DNA of 30,837 nt from CAZDVQ01 sp964508975 (lineage in GTDB: Bacteria > Bacteroidota > Bacteroidia > Chitinophagales > Saprospiraceae). The stretch spans positions 1 to 30,837 of the forward strand of contig CAZDVQ010000055.1 of the NCBI GenBank assembly GCA_964508975.1, given 5' to 3'. Both the position numbers and the translations under genes were made by a program. Shown piece after piece: positions 7,634-15,977 of this stretch. Below the pieces are notes generated by a model that saw only the letters and a list, made by a program, of their open reading frames with translations, was not told the DNA's origin and did not search any database. How positions within the stretch are numbered: position 1 is the stretch's first letter; each line of letters starts with the position of its first letter.

Positions 7634-8716
7634 ATGAAAAGAATTCTACTTCTAGTTGCTGTCAGTTTATTGACGAATGCCTTGTTGCAAGCCCAAACCT
7701 ACACCGATATCGAGGCTGTTGAATACGATTACACCCAAAACCGGTATTTTGTCTCGAACAATACCTCCATCATTGCTCGGGCTAGCGATGGCACGCTTAG
7801 CTTTTTTGGCAGTGCCCAAGCGGCCTACGGCATGGAAGTAGGCGATGGCCATTTGTTTGCCATCAAAGGTTCAGCGGTGCGTGCGTACGACCTCAACACG
7901 GCCGCTCTAGTTATGACTGCCACAGTCCCCGGCGCTGGATTTTTGAACGGCATGGCTATCGACACGGCCCGTAATCACGTTTATGTAACTGATTTCTCGA
8001 CCAAGAAAATCATCAAGATTGATTATAGCAACTTCACAGCACCAGTTATCACCACCTTCGTGAACAATACCGTACAAACGCCTAACGGTATCACTTACGA
8101 GGAGTTGAATGACCGTTTGGTGTATGTTACCTGGGGCTCAAGCGCCAAGGTAAAAGGCGTGAATATCACTACGGCTGCCCAAACCGATTTGTACACCACC
8201 ACCTTGTCCAATATCGACGGTATTGATAACGACGGTCAAGGTAACTTTTATGTGGCTTCATGGTCGCCAGCCCGCATCTCAAAGTTCGACAACAACTTTA
8301 GTAGCGCTCCTGTAACCGTTACAAGTCCTGCATTGAGTTCGCCTGCGGATATTTCATATGCCCGCCAGACAGATACCTTGGCCATTGCCAACTCGGGCAA
8401 CAATACCGTGGTATTTATTGGTTTTCAATCGACAGTGGGTACCGTAGAGCTGGCCAATGCTATTTCGTTGGAGGCTTACCCCAACCCTGTTTCAGCTGCA
8501 TCGCAATTGCGTTTCAACCTGACTGAAGATGCGCAAGTACAAATTGTATGCAGCGATATGACTGGAAAACAAAGTTTTGAAATTTTGAATACTACCCTCA
8601 TGGCCGGCGAGCAGTTGGTACAGTTGCAAGGCTTGAACCTTCCTGCTGGAAGCTATGTTTGTAGCTTGGTGGTAAATGGTCAGCTGGTGGCTGCCCAAAA
8701 ATTAATTGTTGAGTAA
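7634..8716 (+). CDS. Secreted NHL/SMP-30-like beta-propeller protein with T9SS sorting domain
   Basis: A 360-aa protein predicted to be exported to the cell surface or medium through T9SS. It begins with a signal peptide (1-20, ending LLQA). Residues about 25-270 are repeated beta-propeller blades with NGMAID, NGITYEE and GIDNDGQGNFYVA segments, as in NHL or SMP-30/gluconolactonase-like proteins. Residues about 282-360 are a type A sorting domain: the AYPNPVS start, the MTGK turn, LPAGSYV and a short basic/hydrophobic end. The start at 7634 is chosen over an in-frame ATG 45 nt upstream because it opens the signal peptide. No catalytic residues can be named, and the function is unknown. The 24-nt gap to the next gene allows cotranscription. 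Confidence 0.8.
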   Translation: MKRILLLVAVSLLTNALLQAQTYTDIEAVEYDYTQNRYFVSNNTSIIARASDGTLSFFGSAQAAYGMEVGDGHLFAIKGSAVRAYDLNTAALVMTATVPGAGFLNGMAIDTARNHVYVTDFSTKKIIKIDYSNFTAPVITTFVNNTVQTPNGITYEELNDRLVYVTWGSSAKVKGVNITTAAQTDLYTTTLSNIDGIDNDGQGNFYVASWSPARISKFDNNFSSAPVTVTSPALSSPADISYARQTDTLAIANSGNNTVVFIGFQSTVGTVELANAISLEAYPNPVSAASQLRFNLTEDAQVQIVCSDMTGKQSFEILNTTLMAGEQLVQLQGLNLPAGSYVCSLVVNGQLVAAQKLIVE

Positions 8717-8740
8717 GATCTTGATTTGAGTGCCTAATCT

Positions 8741-9262
8741 ATGAGTAAGAAAACCGAACCAGTTCGCATCAAAGAAATCTACCGAAAGGATAATTTCAAG
8801 TTGTATCTGTCATTTACCAATGACGAATACAGGGTTGTGGATTTTGAGCCGCTTTTAGAAACATGGCAAGTGCAAGAATCTAGTGTTGAATACAAACTCA
8901 CAAAACCAGCAGAATTTCAGCAGGTTGAGCTAGTAGATGGCACCCTTTCCTGGCCTAATATTACTATGGAGATTGAATTGTCGGCGGATAATATAATGGA
9001 AGTTCCTTATGAGATTGACCCCATTGTTTTATACGAAAACAGCATCATAGATGTTGATCGTTTGTGGGATGATGTTGGCTCAGTCATTAAAGGCGAACGC
9101 ATCAAATCAGGCTTAACGATTAAGCAGCTTGCCAAGAAAACGGGTATGCCAGCATCTTACATCGAACAACTAGAAAACGAAAAGTCTGTCATTGAATTAC
9201 TGATGATTAGAGACATTTTTAAACGAGGCTTTGGTAAAAACCTAGAAATCAGCTTGAAATAA
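8741..9262 (+). CDS. DUF2442 - helix-turn-helix (Xre-type) regulator
   Basis: A 173-aa protein with two parts. Residues about 15-90 match the DUF2442 pattern: LYLSFTNDEYRVVDFEPLL, then ELVDGTLSWPNI and a short strand ending SADNIME. Residues about 114-165 form a helix-turn-helix of the Xre/Cro kind, with the recognition region TIKQLAKKTGMPASYIEQLE. DUF2442 proteins are often antitoxin-like partners of small DUF4160 toxins, but no toxin-sized gene is next to it. Instead the stop is 3 nt before the formate-THF ligase start, so the two are probably one transcript with coupled translation. A role in controlling that operon is possible but unproven. It may equally be a solitary regulator. Confidence 0.75.
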   Translation: MSKKTEPVRIKEIYRKDNFKLYLSFTNDEYRVVDFEPLLETWQVQESSVEYKLTKPAEFQQVELVDGTLSWPNITMEIELSADNIMEVPYEIDPIVLYENSIIDVDRLWDDVGSVIKGERIKSGLTIKQLAKKTGMPASYIEQLENEKSVIELLMIRDIFKRGFGKNLEISLK

Positions 9263-9265
9263 ATC

Positions 9266-10933
9266 ATGAACGATCTTCAAATTGCACGCAGCGTTAGCTT
9301 GCAGCACATTAACCACATTGCAGCTAAACTAAACCTCGACCCGGAGCAACTAGAGCTGTACGGCAAGTACAAAGCCAAGCTACCCTTGGATCTCATTGAT
9401 GAGGAAAAGGTGAAGCGCTCGAAGCTTATCTTGGTTTCGGCTATTTCGCCAACCCCGGCGGGTGAAGGGAAAACCACCATGTCGATTGGTCTGGTACAAG
9501 GCATGAACCGTATTGGCAAAAAAGCCACGGCGGTACTACGTGAACCTTCGCTAGGACCCGTTTTCGGCATAAAAGGTGGTGCTGCTGGTGGTGGTTGGAG
9601 CCAAGTGCTGCCCATGGAAGATATCAATCTGCATTTTACTGGCGATTTCTCGGCCATTGAAAAAGCACACAACTTGTTGGCGGCTTTAATCGACAACAAC
9701 ATTCAAAATAAGAAGTACAGCCTGAATATCGACCCAAGGACCATCGCCTGGAAACGCGTGATGGACATGAACGACCGGGCTTTACGCCAGGTCATCGTAG
9801 GCCTGGGTGGTACAACCATGGGCGTACCCCGCGAGACTGGTTTCGATATTACAGCCGCTTCTGAAATTATGGCCATCTTGTGCTTGTCGAAAGACTTGAA
9901 CGACCTCAAGGAGCGCATGGGTAATATCTTCGTGGGTTATACCTATGATAAAAAGCCAGTTTATGCCCGCGATTTGAAAGCCAACGGCGCCATGGCGGTA
10001 TTGATGAAAGATGCCATTAAGCCAAATTTAGTTCAAACCATTGAAGGCAACCCAGCCATTTTGCATGGCGGGCCTTTTGCCAATATTGCCCAAGGTACCA
10101 ATTCGGTTATCGCTACCAAGATGGGCATGTCATTATCGGATTATGTGGTAACCGAAGCTGGCTTTGGCTTTGACCTTGGCGCCGAGAAATTCCTCAACAT
10201 CAAGTGCCAGAGCGCAGGTTTAAGCCCAAGTGCTATCGTGTTGGTAGCCACTATCCGTGCCTTGAAATACCACGGTGGCAAAGACCTTAAAACCTTAACC
10301 GAGCCCGATGTGGCCAGTCTGGAAAAAGGCTTGGTCAACTTGGGTAAACACCTTGAAAACAGCAGATTATACAACCTGCCCGTAGTGGTAGCCATCAACC
10401 GGTTTACCACCGACAGCGAGGCCGAAATAGCTGCAGTACAGGCTTATTGCAAAAGCATGGGCGTTGAAGCTATCCCTTCAGATGTTTGGGCAAAGGGTGG
10501 TGCAGGGGCCACCGATTTAGCCGAGGCCGTTACCCGTTTGGCCGATGCACAACAAACGCCTTTTACGCCTTTGTATCAATGGAGTGATAGCATTGAGGCT
10601 AAAATCAATACCATCGCGACCAAGATTTACGGCGCGGCAGAGGTAGAATTCCAAGGACAAGCCAAGGCCGACCTCAAGCGGATCAAGGATTTAGGCTTGG
10701 AAGGCTTACCCGTTTGCATGGCTAAAACCCAGAAATCGCTGTCGGATAACCCTGACTTAATTGGTCGACCGGAAGGTTTTACCTTAACCGTTCGGGAGAT
10801 TGAAATTGCCGTGGGTGCAGGTTTCGTGGTACCTATTACCGGCGATATGATGCGCATGCCTGGCTTGCCCAACATTCCGGCAGCAGAGCACATGGATATC
10901 GACGCTTTCGGCAATATCGAAGGTTTATTCTAG
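9266..10933 (+). CDS. fhs: Formate--tetrahydrofolate ligase
   Basis: Joins formate to tetrahydrofolate using ATP, giving 10-formyl-THF for purine and formyl-Met-tRNA synthesis or for one-carbon flux. The length of 555 aa is typical. The nucleotide-binding loop PTPAGEGKTT lies at 62-71. It is followed by the family stretch LREPSLGPVFGIKGGAAGGG and by the DINLHFTGD segment, all intact. The C-terminal EIEIAVGAGFVVPITGDMMRMPGLP region is also typical. It lies 3 nt after the DUF2442-HTH gene. No folD is in the window, but the pterin dehydratase gene follows after a GC-rich repeat. Confidence 0.96.
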   Translation: MNDLQIARSVSLQHINHIAAKLNLDPEQLELYGKYKAKLPLDLIDEEKVKRSKLILVSAISPTPAGEGKTTMSIGLVQGMNRIGKKATAVLREPSLGPVFGIKGGAAGGGWSQVLPMEDINLHFTGDFSAIEKAHNLLAALIDNNIQNKKYSLNIDPRTIAWKRVMDMNDRALRQVIVGLGGTTMGVPRETGFDITAASEIMAILCLSKDLNDLKERMGNIFVGYTYDKKPVYARDLKANGAMAVLMKDAIKPNLVQTIEGNPAILHGGPFANIAQGTNSVIATKMGMSLSDYVVTEAGFGFDLGAEKFLNIKCQSAGLSPSAIVLVATIRALKYHGGKDLKTLTEPDVASLEKGLVNLGKHLENSRLYNLPVVVAINRFTTDSEAEIAAVQAYCKSMGVEAIPSDVWAKGGAGATDLAEAVTRLADAQQTPFTPLYQWSDSIEAKINTIATKIYGAAEVEFQGQAKADLKRIKDLGLEGLPVCMAKTQKSLSDNPDLIGRPEGFTLTVREIEIAVGAGFVVPITGDMMRMPGLPNIPAAEHMDIDAFGNIEGLF

Positions 10934-11081
10934 GCAAGCCAGGACACTATTCGCACCAGCGATGCGAAACGGTGGCCCGCAGGGCCAGACCGAGCCCGTA
11001 GGGCGAAGGGCCGAGCGAACAGCGAGCCGTGTAGCGTAGCGGCGGCGAGGCCGAAGGCCGAGCCGAGGTGCCCCAAAAAAA
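10934..11081 (+). repeat. GC-rich mosaic repeat, copy 4
   Basis: Starts directly after the fhs stop codon. It holds several hairpins: TCGCA...TGCGA, GGCCC-GCA-GGGCC (10974-10986) and GCCC-GTA-GGGC (10994-11004). The core GAGCGAACAGCGAGCC follows, then GCGGCGGCGAGG and a CCCCAAAAAAA end. The end faces the pterin dehydratase start 30 nt away. Confidence 0.8.
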
Positions 11082-11110
11082 TAACTAAAACAATTACACC
11101 CAACATCATT

Positions 11111-11359
11111 ATGTTCCAGCAAATAGACAACTTCCTGATTGCACAGTTTATGTTCAAGGACTTTAAACAAGCCTTTGCCTTTATGACTGAGGTGGCTTTT
11201 GAAGCCGAAGCACATGGGCACCACCCCAACTGGGAAAACGTGTACAACAAGGTGCTGATTAAGTTAACCACGCACGACGCCGGGAACATCGTGACCGAGA
11301 AAGACCACAGCCTTGCGGTGCTTATTCAGGACATCTATGCAAAATACGAAAAGAGATAG
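11111..11359 (+). CDS. phhB: Pterin-4-alpha-carbinolamine dehydratase (PCD/DCoH)
   Basis: An 82-aa enzyme of the PCD family, which dehydrates 4a-hydroxytetrahydrobiopterin to the quinonoid dihydropterin. The active-site segment is clear: EAHGHHPNWENVYNKV (38-53) with the two histidines and the Trp, then LTTHDAGNIVTEKD. The N-terminus is shorter than in the roughly 100-aa members, but the fold elements from DFKQAFAFM onward are all present. No in-frame upstream ATG is available. No aromatic amino acid hydroxylase is in the window. Such solitary PCDs may serve other pterin or folate reactions, and the neighbour fhs is also a folate enzyme. A 7-bp tandem repeat starts right after the stop codon. 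Confidence 0.88.
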   Translation: MFQQIDNFLIAQFMFKDFKQAFAFMTEVAFEAEAHGHHPNWENVYNKVLIKLTTHDAGNIVTEKDHSLAVLIQDIYAKYEKR

Positions 11360-11456
11360 GAGAGCAGAGAGCAGAGAGCAGAGAGCTGAGTGAAGAGAGC
11401 AGCGTGATTGTTTAATTTAGCATAATCTTGCTCTGCTCTCTGCCCTCATAACTCAT
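11360..11456. repeat. 7-bp tandem repeat array with inverted arm
   Basis: Six units of about GAGAGCA (11360-11401) begin just after the PCD stop. After a 27-nt AT-rich spacer, the opposite arm reads TGCTCTGCTCTCTGCC (11429-11444). Two AACTCAT-type heptamers follow, to 11456. The arms can form a long hairpin. No gene is present between 11360 and 11495. Confidence 0.75.
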
Positions 11457-11495
11457 AACTTTTCATATATTTACGCTTTAAATCAATCGTTTGCC

Positions 11496-13430
11496 ATGTT
11501 GAGAAAATTATTGGTGCTCGCGAGTTTGGCTTTGCTTGTTGTTGGAGCCGCTTTTGTATGGGATATTAAGCCCAAGTACGATGAAGATCCTTATGCCGCT
11601 GCGGCTAAGTTTTGGAAACAACACAACCAGTGGGCTTTGGATACCAATGCTTACTTTGCCTTGTCGCATACCTGCGCGGGTTGCCACGGCTACGATAGTA
11701 CGGGTAGGGCCAGCGTGGATGGTGCAGGTAACGATATCAACGTGTACGACGATTGGAGCTCGAGCATGATGGCACAATCGGCTAAAGACCCTTTCTGGCG
11801 GGCTAAAGTGAGCCATGAGTTGCTCATGATACCTGGGCATGGCGATGAAATACAAACCAAATGTACCTCGTGCCACGCGCCGCTTGGGCACTACAATGCC
11901 ATGTATCGCGGGCAACAATATTATACCATCCACGATATGTTGTTGGATAGTTTTGGCTTAGATGGCGTATCATGTGCGGCCTGTCACCAGCAAGCCGACG
12001 ACCAGTTTTTGGGCAACCAACACTCTGGTTTATTGAGCTTTGATACCACCAACAGGGCACTTTACGGTCCCTACACCAATCCCTTCGTTGCACCGATGAA
12101 CTTGTACGTTGGTTTTGAACCCGTGTATAGCGAGCACATTAACGATGCGGGTGTTTGTGCATCATGCCATACCTTGGTTACCAATACCTTTGACCTCAAC
12201 GGCGTTGCAACCGGCGATACCTACATTGAACAAGCCACTTACCACGAGTGGTTAAACTCAAGCTATGCTGTTGACGATGTAAGTTGCCAAGGTTGCCATA
12301 TGCCACGGTTGGAAGATGATGTGGTTATCTCGGCCAATTACTTGTTCTTAAATCCTCGGACACCATTTGCATTACATGATTTGGTTGGTGGCAATGCCTT
12401 TATGCTCAGGCTAATGCGCGATAATCGCCAGGCTCTAGATATCAATGCAAGCGTGGCCAATTACGATGAAACCATTGGTAAAACCATTGATTTGTTGCAA
12501 TCGCAAACCTTAGACTTGGAACTGACTAACAGCTCCATAGGCAACGATACCGCTAAATTTGATGTGAAACTCATCAACAAAGCTGGGCATAAGTTCCCGT
12601 CGGGTTATCCATCGCGCCGGGCGATTGTAGAGTTTGAAGTGACTGACCAAAACGGCAACATCATTTTTGAATCGGGTAAATTTGACGCAAACTACCGCAC
12701 CATTAACGAGGATGCCCAGGTAGAACCGCACTACAACGTGATTACCAGCAGTTTGCAAGCCCAGATTTACGAATTGGTTTCAGGCGATGTAAACGGTAAC
12801 TTTACCACCGTGTTGGAACGCGCGGCCTCAACCTTGAAAGATAACCGCTTGGCTCCCGCAGGCTTTACCACTACGCATGGCGTTTACGATACCACCAAAA
12901 TTTATGGTTCGGCCTTGACCGACCCTAACTTTAACCTCGACATCAACGGCAACCAAGGTACCGGAGCAGATATTGTACATTACCATGTACCCTTGAACGG
13001 CTACAATGGCACCATCAGTGTAAGGGCTAAAGTTTGGTATCAGAGTATTCCGCCCAAGTGGTTGGATGAAATGTTCGCCTTGTCGACCCCTGAAATCGAC
13101 TTGTTCGAGATGATGTTCAATGCAGCCGATAAGAGCCCCGTGTTGGTGGCTTCTGCCCAAATCAATAACTTGGTGGTAGCCACCCAACAGGCTAGCATGG
13201 GTACGCTCAACATTTTCCCGAACCCAACGCTCGACCATACTTTTGTCGTTCAAACCATCGACGACATCGTGGCGATTAACATTTACGACATGCAAGGCCG
13301 CTTGCTCGAATCGAAAGCGGGTAACCGCACACGCCGTCAAGCGTACACGGCCACAACTGGCCAAGGCGTACGTATCGTAGAGGTTAAAACCACCAAAGGC
13401 GTTCAACGACAACGAATTATAATTCAGTAA
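11496..13430 (+). CDS. Pentaheme c-type cytochrome with T9SS sorting domain
   Basis: A 644-aa exported cytochrome. An N-terminal membrane/signal segment (about 1-22) is followed by five CxxCH heme sites: C60-H64, C123-H127, C160-H164, C221-H225 and C264-H268. The segment DWSSSMMAQSAKDPFWRAKVSHE resembles the cytochrome c554-like multiheme family. Residues about 335-550 lack heme motifs and look like beta-rich domains. Residues about 566-644 form a T9SS type A sorting domain (IFPNPTLD, DMQGR turn, basic end). The protein may carry electrons at the outer surface. Its redox partner is unknown, and no oxidase or nitrite reductase gene is nearby. TATATTTA at 11466-11473 is one base off a -7 box. 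The next gene follows after 27 nt and probably shares the transcript. Confidence 0.88.
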   Translation: MLRKLLVLASLALLVVGAAFVWDIKPKYDEDPYAAAAKFWKQHNQWALDTNAYFALSHTCAGCHGYDSTGRASVDGAGNDINVYDDWSSSMMAQSAKDPFWRAKVSHELLMIPGHGDEIQTKCTSCHAPLGHYNAMYRGQQYYTIHDMLLDSFGLDGVSCAACHQQADDQFLGNQHSGLLSFDTTNRALYGPYTNPFVAPMNLYVGFEPVYSEHINDAGVCASCHTLVTNTFDLNGVATGDTYIEQATYHEWLNSSYAVDDVSCQGCHMPRLEDDVVISANYLFLNPRTPFALHDLVGGNAFMLRLMRDNRQALDINASVANYDETIGKTIDLLQSQTLDLELTNSSIGNDTAKFDVKLINKAGHKFPSGYPSRRAIVEFEVTDQNGNIIFESGKFDANYRTINEDAQVEPHYNVITSSLQAQIYELVSGDVNGNFTTVLERAASTLKDNRLAPAGFTTTHGVYDTTKIYGSALTDPNFNLDINGNQGTGADIVHYHVPLNGYNGTISVRAKVWYQSIPPKWLDEMFALSTPEIDLFEMMFNAADKSPVLVASAQINNLVVATQQASMGTLNIFPNPTLDHTFVVQTIDDIVAINIYDMQGRLLESKAGNRTRRQAYTATTGQGVRIVEVKTTKGVQRQRIIIQ

Positions 13431-13457
13431 CCAGTTCTTTTTTTTCTCAAACACTCT

Positions 13458-14621
13458 ATGCAAATGCGTAAAATCTCTACACTTTTCGTAGCTTTTGCTG
13501 CTATGGCTAGCCATGCAAACGCTCAAATCACCGTGACCAACAGCACTTTTGTGCAAGCTGGCGATAACCTAAAAACCTTCGTGGCGGCCGATCCATCTAT
13601 CGTGAATATTACCCCGGGTGCTGGTACAGCACAAACTTGGGACTTTACGGCATTGACCGACGATGGCATCAACGAAGACTCTATTTTAACGGCTGCTGGT
13701 GATCCTATCGCATCGGTTAGCTTCCCATCTGCCGATATCATTGTTCCGCTTTTCGGCGTAGGTACAGGTTATGCAGATATCACCAACACGCAAGTACGTG
13801 TTATTGGTGGTGCTGCAAGTTTGTTCGGCAATGATTTTATCATTCCGGTTAATGGCAACATTGTTCGTCAATATGCACCTATCAATTTTGGCTCAACCAC
13901 CAACTTTACGGGTAGTTTCTCCTTGACTACTGGCGACACGGCCATTATGAACTTGGTAAACCAGTTCATCACTCAAGTACCTTTGATTACAGGAGCCGAC
14001 TCGGTACGGGTTACCTTCCAGCAAACCAGCTCCAACAATGTTGATGCTTATGGTACATGTATCGTTCCAACTGGAACTTTTGACGTTTTGCGTATACACC
14101 AGACCAACACCACCAACACTATAGTAGAGGCGCGTGTAATCCCTATTTTTGGCGGTGCACTTTGGTTTGATATTACTCCATTCATCGAGGGTGCTGTAGG
14201 TGGTCAATTGCCTATTCAATTGGGTCAAGATACTACAGAGACCTACATTTTCCGCGATGCCAACTCTAAAGAAGCTATCGTTGAAGCAACTATGGCGCCA
14301 AACGGTGATGTAGCTCGTGCCTTGTACAAATTTGGCCCAATCGTGAACACTGGTTTGGTTCAAAACACTTTGAACGGCCAAGTATCGGTATTCCCTAACC
14401 CGAGCAGCGATGTATTCACCGTTAAAATGGGCGAAATGGAAGCTGCTGAATACACGGTTCAATTGTTCGACCAAACAGGCCGCAGCATTAGCCAAAGCGT
14501 CATGAATTTGCAAGCCAACAGCCAATTTGAAGTGCCTGCTAAGCAGCTTGCTACAGGTGTTTACTTCTTACGTTTGAGCAATGGCACGCAAAGTGCTATG
14601 ATTCAATTGGTTAAGTTGTAG
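13458..14621 (+). CDS. T9SS-exported protein of unknown function
   Basis: A 387-aa secreted protein. The signal peptide covers about 1-22 (ending SHANA). The body (about 25-300) is rich in Thr, Asn, Ile and Val with a beta-sheet look, and I recognise no domain. The C-terminal ~80 residues are a type A sorting domain: VSVFPNPSSDVF, the DQTGR turn, LATGVYFLRL and the end IQLVKL. Met3 is an alternative start. It lies 27 nt after the pentaheme cytochrome, so the two are probably cotranscribed and could act together at the surface. This is inferred from position only. A strong terminator follows. Confidence 0.8.
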   Translation: MQMRKISTLFVAFAAMASHANAQITVTNSTFVQAGDNLKTFVAADPSIVNITPGAGTAQTWDFTALTDDGINEDSILTAAGDPIASVSFPSADIIVPLFGVGTGYADITNTQVRVIGGAASLFGNDFIIPVNGNIVRQYAPINFGSTTNFTGSFSLTTGDTAIMNLVNQFITQVPLITGADSVRVTFQQTSSNNVDAYGTCIVPTGTFDVLRIHQTNTTNTIVEARVIPIFGGALWFDITPFIEGAVGGQLPIQLGQDTTETYIFRDANSKEAIVEATMAPNGDVARALYKFGPIVNTGLVQNTLNGQVSVFPNPSSDVFTVKMGEMEAAEYTVQLFDQTGRSISQSVMNLQANSQFEVPAKQLATGVYFLRLSNGTQSAMIQLVKL

Positions 14622-14642
14622 TCAATCCATTCGCCTAACGAG

Positions 14643-14678
14643 AAAAGGTCAAGCACGCTAGCGTGCTTGACCTTTTTT
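14643..14678. terminator. Bidirectional rho-independent terminator (34-bp perfect palindrome)
   Basis: AAAAGGTCAAGCACGCT (14643-14659) is followed by its exact reverse complement (14660-14676), with no free loop bases in the DNA. The A-run on the left and T-run on the right suit termination in both directions. It lies between two converging genes. Confidence 0.9.
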
Positions 14679-14695
14679 TATAACTATGAAGTATG

Positions 14696-15844
14696 CTATT
14701 CCGCAACTTTAAATTCAAATAGCTTTTTCGTTTCAGGCTTGATAATCACCTGATTGTAAGTTCCATCAACCGGTAATTCCGATGCCCAATCGCCTTGCGT
14801 AAATTTAAATTGAGCAGGACTTTGCAGTTTCAAGGTTATTGATCTTTCTAAATCAGATATAGCTTTCATTTTAATTTTACCTGGATTCCAGTCACCCAAG
14901 CTAGCTTGATTACCTGTGATGTAAACAACATCTTCTTTCTGGGCTACTTTAATCTTTATAGTCACTTCATAGGTTTCAGGGCTCAATATATTGGCTTGCT
15001 TTCCCTGAACCTGGTTAAAGTAAAACGCTAAGGCATGATTCAAGCTAGGAGGAAATGTATTCCAATGGTTATTATTCGGGAATTCAGCGATTTCAACCAA
15101 CGCGTTTGGGGCTTTTAAAGCATCTTTATAAAATGCATAAAGGCTTTCTCTTGCGGGTTTCCATTCCTTCCAATAGTCAATGCCTTCATTGGCATGGCTC
15201 AAATAAATAAAAGTCGGACTTTTAATCTGGCTGTAATCAAAACTAGCTAATCTCTTGCTCAACATCTCCTCGTCGTATGCAAGGTTGGGCGATATAGCGA
15301 TATAGTTTTGGAATAAGCTGCTCCGCTCCAGTAAAGCATACAAAATAAAAGAGGCACCCAACGAATGCCCAACAGCCATGTTTTGGTTTAATGTTCTGTA
15401 GTTGGTATTGATATAAGCCATAAGCTCAGATTCGATAAAATTCAAAAAGTTATCGGCATTGCCATAATATGGGCCACATTGCTTTTTGTAGGCTTCAGAT
15501 TTGATGTCCGGTAAAAAATCGTTCCTCCGAGAATAATCTAACTTTTCGTTGTACGGGGATGTAATACCAACAACAATAAATGCTTGATTATCATCTGTTA
15601 AAAAAGAAATAATAGCGCTAGTATAATCAAAAAACGAGCGCTCATGGCTGTCAAAAACATAAATCACATTGAAATATTCATGTGTTCTGTAGTCATAATC
15701 TTTAGGGGTATAAACCAGTATTTCCCTTTCCTGATTCAACGCTTTTGATTGAATTTTTACTCGTTTAACATCTGCCATTTCCTGGGCAAAAGATGGGATG
15801 AAAAACATCATCCAGCAAAAGAAGAATCCAATTTTTAATTTCAT
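14696..15844 (-). CDS. Secreted alpha/beta-hydrolase esterase with C-terminal CBM20-like starch-binding domain
   Basis: A 382-aa exported hydrolase (start at 15844 chosen because it opens the signal peptide, about 1-20, ending PSFA). Residues about 25-280 match the esterase D/IroE group (PF00756-like): the nucleophile Ser161 lies in GHSLGAS and the catalytic His260 in NNNHWNTFPPSL. Residues about 292-382 resemble CBM20: VYITGNQASLGDWNP, then FKFTQGDW. This would place the enzyme on starch-like or other glucan substrates, perhaps removing acyl groups. The pairing with CBM20 is a prediction. The gene is AT-richer than its neighbours and is bounded by the strong terminator and by GC-rich copy 5, so it may have been acquired separately. 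TACCTTCG near 15889-15896 (minus strand) may be its -7 box. Confidence 0.78.
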   Translation of the reverse strand: MKLKIGFFFCWMMFFIPSFAQEMADVKRVKIQSKALNQEREILVYTPKDYDYRTHEYFNVIYVFDSHERSFFDYTSAIISFLTDDNQAFIVVGITSPYNEKLDYSRRNDFLPDIKSEAYKKQCGPYYGNADNFLNFIESELMAYINTNYRTLNQNMAVGHSLGASFILYALLERSSLFQNYIAISPNLAYDEEMLSKRLASFDYSQIKSPTFIYLSHANEGIDYWKEWKPARESLYAFYKDALKAPNALVEIAEFPNNNHWNTFPPSLNHALAFYFNQVQGKQANILSPETYEVTIKIKVAQKEDVVYITGNQASLGDWNPGKIKMKAISDLERSITLKLQSPAQFKFTQGDWASELPVDGTYNQVIIKPETKKLFEFKVAE

Positions 15845-15977
15845 AGTTATCGTTTTATGCATCAGAGCAATTATAACCTTGCTTTGCGAAGGTATAAAAA
15901 AAACAAAAATCAAAAACCTGAATGTGTTTATTTTCCCATGTTCCGCATTCCCATGGATGGTAAATTATGTATGGATG

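Noticed and set aside
11111..11359. Pterin dehydratase as a truncated pseudogene because it is only 82 aa
   Set aside because: All active-site residues and the C-terminus are present, and short members without the N-terminal extension exist.
11360..11456. CRISPR-like array
   Set aside because: The repeats are 7-bp units in direct contact, without spacers of uniform length and without cas genes.
12828..13556. 242-aa minus-strand open frame across the cytochrome and the next gene
   Set aside because: Overlaps two convincing T9SS cargo genes and their junction. No domain seen.
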